From Rhea pennata (lineage: Eukaryota > Chordata > Aves > Rheiformes > Rheidae): DNA of 64,000 bases. The notes below the pieces were generated by a model, which saw only the letters and a program-made list of their open reading frames with translations, searched no databases and had not been told where the DNA came from. The DNA is taken from contig NC_084665.1 of the NCBI RefSeq assembly GCF_028389875.1, forward strand, positions 19,190,001 through 19,254,000. The letters are read 5' to 3'. Shown here in pieces: positions 59,601-64,000 of the stretch. Position 1 is the first letter of the stretch, and every line of letters begins with the position of its first letter. Both the position numbers and the translations under genes were made by a program.

Positions 59601-62600
59601 AGGTAGCTCCCTGCAGGAATACTGTAAGTATTAAGAGTCTTAGTAGCAAAAGGCTAATCAGTGTTTCTATATTATGATTCAATGAATTCAGTAAAATGAT
59701 CAATTTGGCTGGAAAAAGAATAGCAACAACAAAAGCAGGGAAACTGTTAAGACATTTAAACAACTTCTGTTTCTCTCCATCCCCTTTTCCCCCTTTTCTC
59801 TGTTATCCCCCCTTTCCTCCTCCTGTTTTGAGATATTTTTGCAACTCCTTCGATTTACTTCAAATCTGGTAGAAAAGTCTACTTTTAGTGCACAGCACAG
59901 ATGTTTCAAAGGCAGCAACTGACTCAGGCTAGTCTTGTGATGGAAACTGTGTTGTAGCTTTATGTTGCTATGGCTTCTTTAGTCTACAAAATAAGACTTT
60001 AAATATGTAACTTCTAGGTCTTCCACAGCCTTCTCTTATTCCATAGAGGATGGAGGTAATCTGAAGCCAGAAAGGTGAAATGACTTCTTGGAGGTTGTAG
60101 AAGGCAGGTGGCACAGCTGGGCACAGCGCCAAGGCCTCTCCATTTCCATTGGGCTGTACTAGCCACCCTTGTTCTGACTCTACTTGATGCAAGCAAGATT
60201 TTCAACAAGTTTTAGCCCAATGCTGAGAAATGTTGATTCATTGAAACAGCCAGTGAGGACCTGCTGCATTCAGTAAAGCTTGGCCAGGATGTATTCCCCT
60301 GCAGAATTTCCCATCAGAATGATGCCCATAACAGCTCCCTCTTTCCACAGCGCAACATTCACTGTCTGTGGGTGTGACCTGACTTTATAACAGAACCTAG
60401 CTAAATAGTTTAGGGCAATGGCTTGGATAAAGTGCTCCTAGATGTAAAAGGTGACTGTGCTGACTGCAAGCTGTTCTGATCTGCTTCTTTCTTTCCTGCT
60501 CTGAGGGAAAAGAGGGGATAAAGGTAACCGAACCAGCGTTCAACATTGAAGTGCAACCCTCTGCAGAGAAGGAGACAAATTTTAAATCCCTGCCCCTGTC
60601 AGATGTAGGCATTAAGTCACATTCATCCCCTGTGCAGACTATGCATCCCAACTTCTCCAGCTAGAAACTGGCCTCTGATCTTTCTACATTCTCCTCCATA
60701 TTATTTTAATAGGATGCCAGGAAAAAAAGAATCAATCAAAACATACCTGCTGCTGCTTCCCTCCTCATTTGTATCTCAGCCTCATTATGTCATCTGAACA
60801 AGAGGAATTCTCTTGGTCTATTTTAAGAAGGTAGCTGCTTTGGAAAGCTCGGAGTTTGACATCCTCAGCATGGAACCTTGGAAAAACAAAGCTGCATTAT
60901 ATTTCCTATAAATATCTCTTTAACCAACAACCATCCAATGAGACTAACAGCATCTGTTCTAAAGCATGACATTGCAATAAACAGTGCCTAAGTGCAAGTT
61001 TAGGAAGAACCTGACCTGAGTTTTATCTCAGAAGGAGAAGGCAGATCAAATACGAACTTGGGATCTGGACTGAGAACCTGAAGTGATAGCAAGTGTAGTT
61101 ATCCCAGGATTACAGGCTGCAGTACAAGTCCAGCAGATTATACTTCAAGTCAGTCACAAACACTCGTCCTCCCTGAATCCCACAAACATCTAGTTCAGTC
61201 TCGAGAATGTTACTTGAAGTTATTCTGTAAGGACAGATCAGATCATTTTCATTAGCAGCTTTTACTAACACGGATAATAGAATGAGGGTTGTCGTGGGAA
61301 AAGCAGAAGGGTCTCCATATAAATACTAAGAAATAAGATGATTTTTACCTGCAAGAGGAGCAGTAGGGAACCAGAATGGAGTAAGAAGCCATAAACAGGA
61401 ATTAGAGAAAAACATTTGTTTTTATAATCTTTGATTTCTTCAGTATTATTTTCTTGAGTTTTTCTTTTTAAATATATATATATATAGGAAATGTGCTTCT
61501 TGTCTACTTGGTTTCTTTCCAGTGGTCATGTGATCACCTGGAGAACAAGCAGACATGAGGGAATAAAGAAAAAGAAATAAGTAAAGATTGCTGCAGAAGA
61601 AAAAAACCCCAGCATTTTCTAAACTTCTGAGAACATCTGTTTATCTTGAGGCACTGGTGCACTTACCAGGGAAAGGTCCTCCAATGTAAGGGCAGGGCGC
61701 CCTCTCCTTTCAGCCACAGGTTGGAAGGGCAGACTTGGCAGAGGCCAAGAGTAGCAGGCAGGACCACATCTCTAGGCTGCAGTGATTCAGTGAAAGGCTC
61801 GCCTGCTCTTTTTTGGCTCTCAAGTAATAAATAATTTGCAGGCTGCCAAATTTTACTTCAGGTTTTACTTCCTATTTCTGGAGCTCAAAATTTCCACTGA
61901 ATCCTTTGTTCTGTAATAAATCTTCATCAAAATACAGGGTGGATAACATATGGCATGAGGCATGTACCCAGCTATTAACATTTTTCAAGCACAAACTTTG
62001 ATTATTACAACAGGCGCATCTCAGTGTAAAGCTAACGAAGGAGAAAAGGAGTGGGGGAGCATTGCAGATGCTCCCAGGAAGCGAGCTGACATCGAGGTGG
62101 GTTTAGACGGCCCCACAAAGGTCAGCTCAAGGATAACGTTGGAAACAAACACAACAGCATTTTCTTGGCAACAGAAATCTTGAAAAGAGAGCTGCTGTGT
62201 GGAACACTGGTGCTCTGCAAAGGAGCTGGGCTCATCCCACACGGACATGCAAATGAACCCCCATATGCAGTAGATATAGACTGTGGCTGGCATTCCTCTC
62301 TGGGATCCAGTCACATTACACATCAGAGAAGCACAAAATATCCTTTAGAAAACAAGTATGGAGGAGAGGATGCAAGGCAATCCACTCTCTGTGGACACAT
62401 GCTGTAGTGCCCACCTGCAGCATTCTCTCTGTTATTTCCTAGGTTAAGAAAGGAAAATAATTGTATTTCTGTGTGCAAGAGTTGCTGTCACTTTGCTTCT
62501 CCTGTAAATTATTTCCGTCACTTCTATCACACTTGACCAGCTGCAGCCAGGTTAACCTGGAATTTTGTTAAGGGTGAGCTGGTGATGACAATCAGAGAAA

Positions 62601-64000
62601 ATCAAACCACAGAGGCAAAAAGCCCAGTCAGAAGTATTGCAGTTACGGAGGGATCAATGGAAATGGTCCTATGTGAATCTGAAAGACCTCCAGACTCAGT
62701 TTCAAAGAAAAAAGGACCTGTAAAGGACGCCTGTTGAGGCCTCTGGCACATTCTGCACCAATCTGACCTGCAACACACAAAAAAGTGAAAAAAAACATGG
62801 AGTAGTGTAGTAAGAAACCATGTAGATTTGATGAAGCAGAAAGAGAACACAGAAACTGGTCAAGGCCAAGCAGAGGAAGTATATAGTGAGATCCAGAGAA
62901 GGGTGGAGCCTGATGAAGGTCAGAGCAGATGGGAAGAACAGGTTTTTCAAGAAAGAGGATGGTAGTTTGCAGGATGTCATGATGAAAAGTGTACAGTGAA
63001 GTGTGCAGGATGTGTACAAGTGCACAGGAGACAAAAGACAGGGAAGAGGGCAGGAAAACAGGAAGATTGCACAACACTGAATTTGTTAATCTAAGTGGAC
63101 TTGCAAGGAATTACTCTGAAAGATAAACTGGAAAAAATATTCTATTGCGTTCTTGCTGTCATTTTAATTCAGCACCAGTGTAAGCTTTGCCAAAAGGCAC
63201 AGTTCTGTCAAAATTATAAACCTCATCACATTTGGAATAATATAATCCTACTGCCAGGGCTCACTCTGGTGCAGTCAGTTGCCTGTGATGGTGGTTTATG
63301 CTAGGTGCACTGATACACTGACTAGATCCATTTGTGCTTCTTCATCAACAAAAACAGCATGAGTTCATCTTCTCCAGTTTGCAGTGAAGGTTTCAGTCAC
63401 TCGTGCCCTTTACTTGCTCCAGGCTAGTCTGGCTTAGGAAGGCCTCTCTCTTGACTCTTCCAGAACTCTTCTGACAGTCTCCCATCCTGGATCTCAAACA
63501 AATAATGGGGCTCTGGAAAAAGTCATCTCTGATCTTGTGTCTGGTGGATAAAAAGAGTTGTCCTAGCGCACTTCCACAGATTCTCCCCTCAAAAACTTCT
63601 GCATGCTCACCATGAAACACCTTTGCACAGGCTATATCACTTTGTTACTACACAATCTGAACAGACAAAGAAGGAGTAGGTTCAAATTGTCCGTTTTCTT
63701 GACCAAAATCTCCTTCTAGAGCTAAAAGCTGCCTTTTTGATCAATAAGGTGAATAAGGCAGCAAAGTGTTGCTGGACAGTCAAATGGAAAGATCAATAGT
63801 TTCTACACAAACATCTCCATGCAACAATTTTGTAAAAAGAAAAAGCTGAAGGACTACTTGACACCTTCAGGTTACACATGTTCAGTGTGTCTTCACCAAA
63901 CAGCAATTCCCTGCCATCATAGGTCAGCAATTTAACTAAAATTTTTAAGATTTCAGGGTGGCAGGGGCAGGGTGAATGCAATGGCAGAGTCATCCTTATA
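56700..64000. other. Intergenic, nothing assigned
   Basis: No supported gene. The plus frame 57,601-58,137 has no domain and is followed by an AATAAA at 58,205. A weak MIR-like stretch is possible at 60,040-60,190. An (AT)n run is at 61,472-61,486. The rest is AT-rich single-copy-looking DNA. Confidence 0.45.
61472..61486. repeat. (AT)n microsatellite
   Basis: Seven and a half AT units following a T-rich tract. Confidence 0.85.

Noticed and set aside
60040-60190. Possible third MIR-like fragment
   Set aside because: Only scattered short matches; too weak to list as a repeat.

Overview
The window looks like nuclear DNA from a vertebrate, most likely a bird. The evidence is an intron-containing, CpG-island-associated gene that reads as LBH (limb-bud-and-heart transcription cofactor), a truncated CR1 LINE with the typical sauropsid 3' end, and a low repeat load with compact introns. 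I cannot name the species. No bacterial, phage, CRISPR, tRNA or rRNA features are visible.

Layout. Positions 1-18,490 are intergenic DNA beyond the 3' end of LBH. They hold two degenerate MIR-like SINE fragments, a CA microsatellite, one degenerate copy of an old palindromic amniote repeat, and an orphan CpG island at 13.2-13.96 kb. LBH occupies about 18,495-30,808 on the minus strand, with three coding exons (30,596-30,621, 29,615-29,717 and 20,867-21,061) encoding 107 aa. It has a long 3' UTR and a TATA/CRE promoter inside a CpG island. Positions 31-49 kb are gene-poor upstream DNA with further GC-rich islands, a short interstitial telomeric repeat, a near-perfect inverted repeat at 36.0 kb and AT-rich blocks that could be regulatory.

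The most unusual part is 49.0-56.7 kb. This is an old endogenous retrovirus or LTR retrotransposon on the plus strand, with two LTR-like repeats of about 1 kb (49,041-50,081 and 55,145-56,698). The second LTR is interrupted by a CR1 insertion at 55,343-55,800. Between the LTRs lies an uninterrupted 437-codon ORF (50,705-52,018) whose product has a long charged coiled coil and a basic C-terminal half, as expected of a Gag-like protein. No polymerase is recognisable and the rest of the interior is AT-rich and broken. An intact Gag-like frame in such a degraded element suggests either co-option by the host or a gag-only non-autonomous element. The central part of the two LTRs is far more similar than their ends, which suggests gene conversion.

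Positions 56.7-64 kb are gene-poor with nothing I can assign. Almost all other open frames are short, lie in CpG islands or repeats, or overlap on both strands, and are treated as chance.
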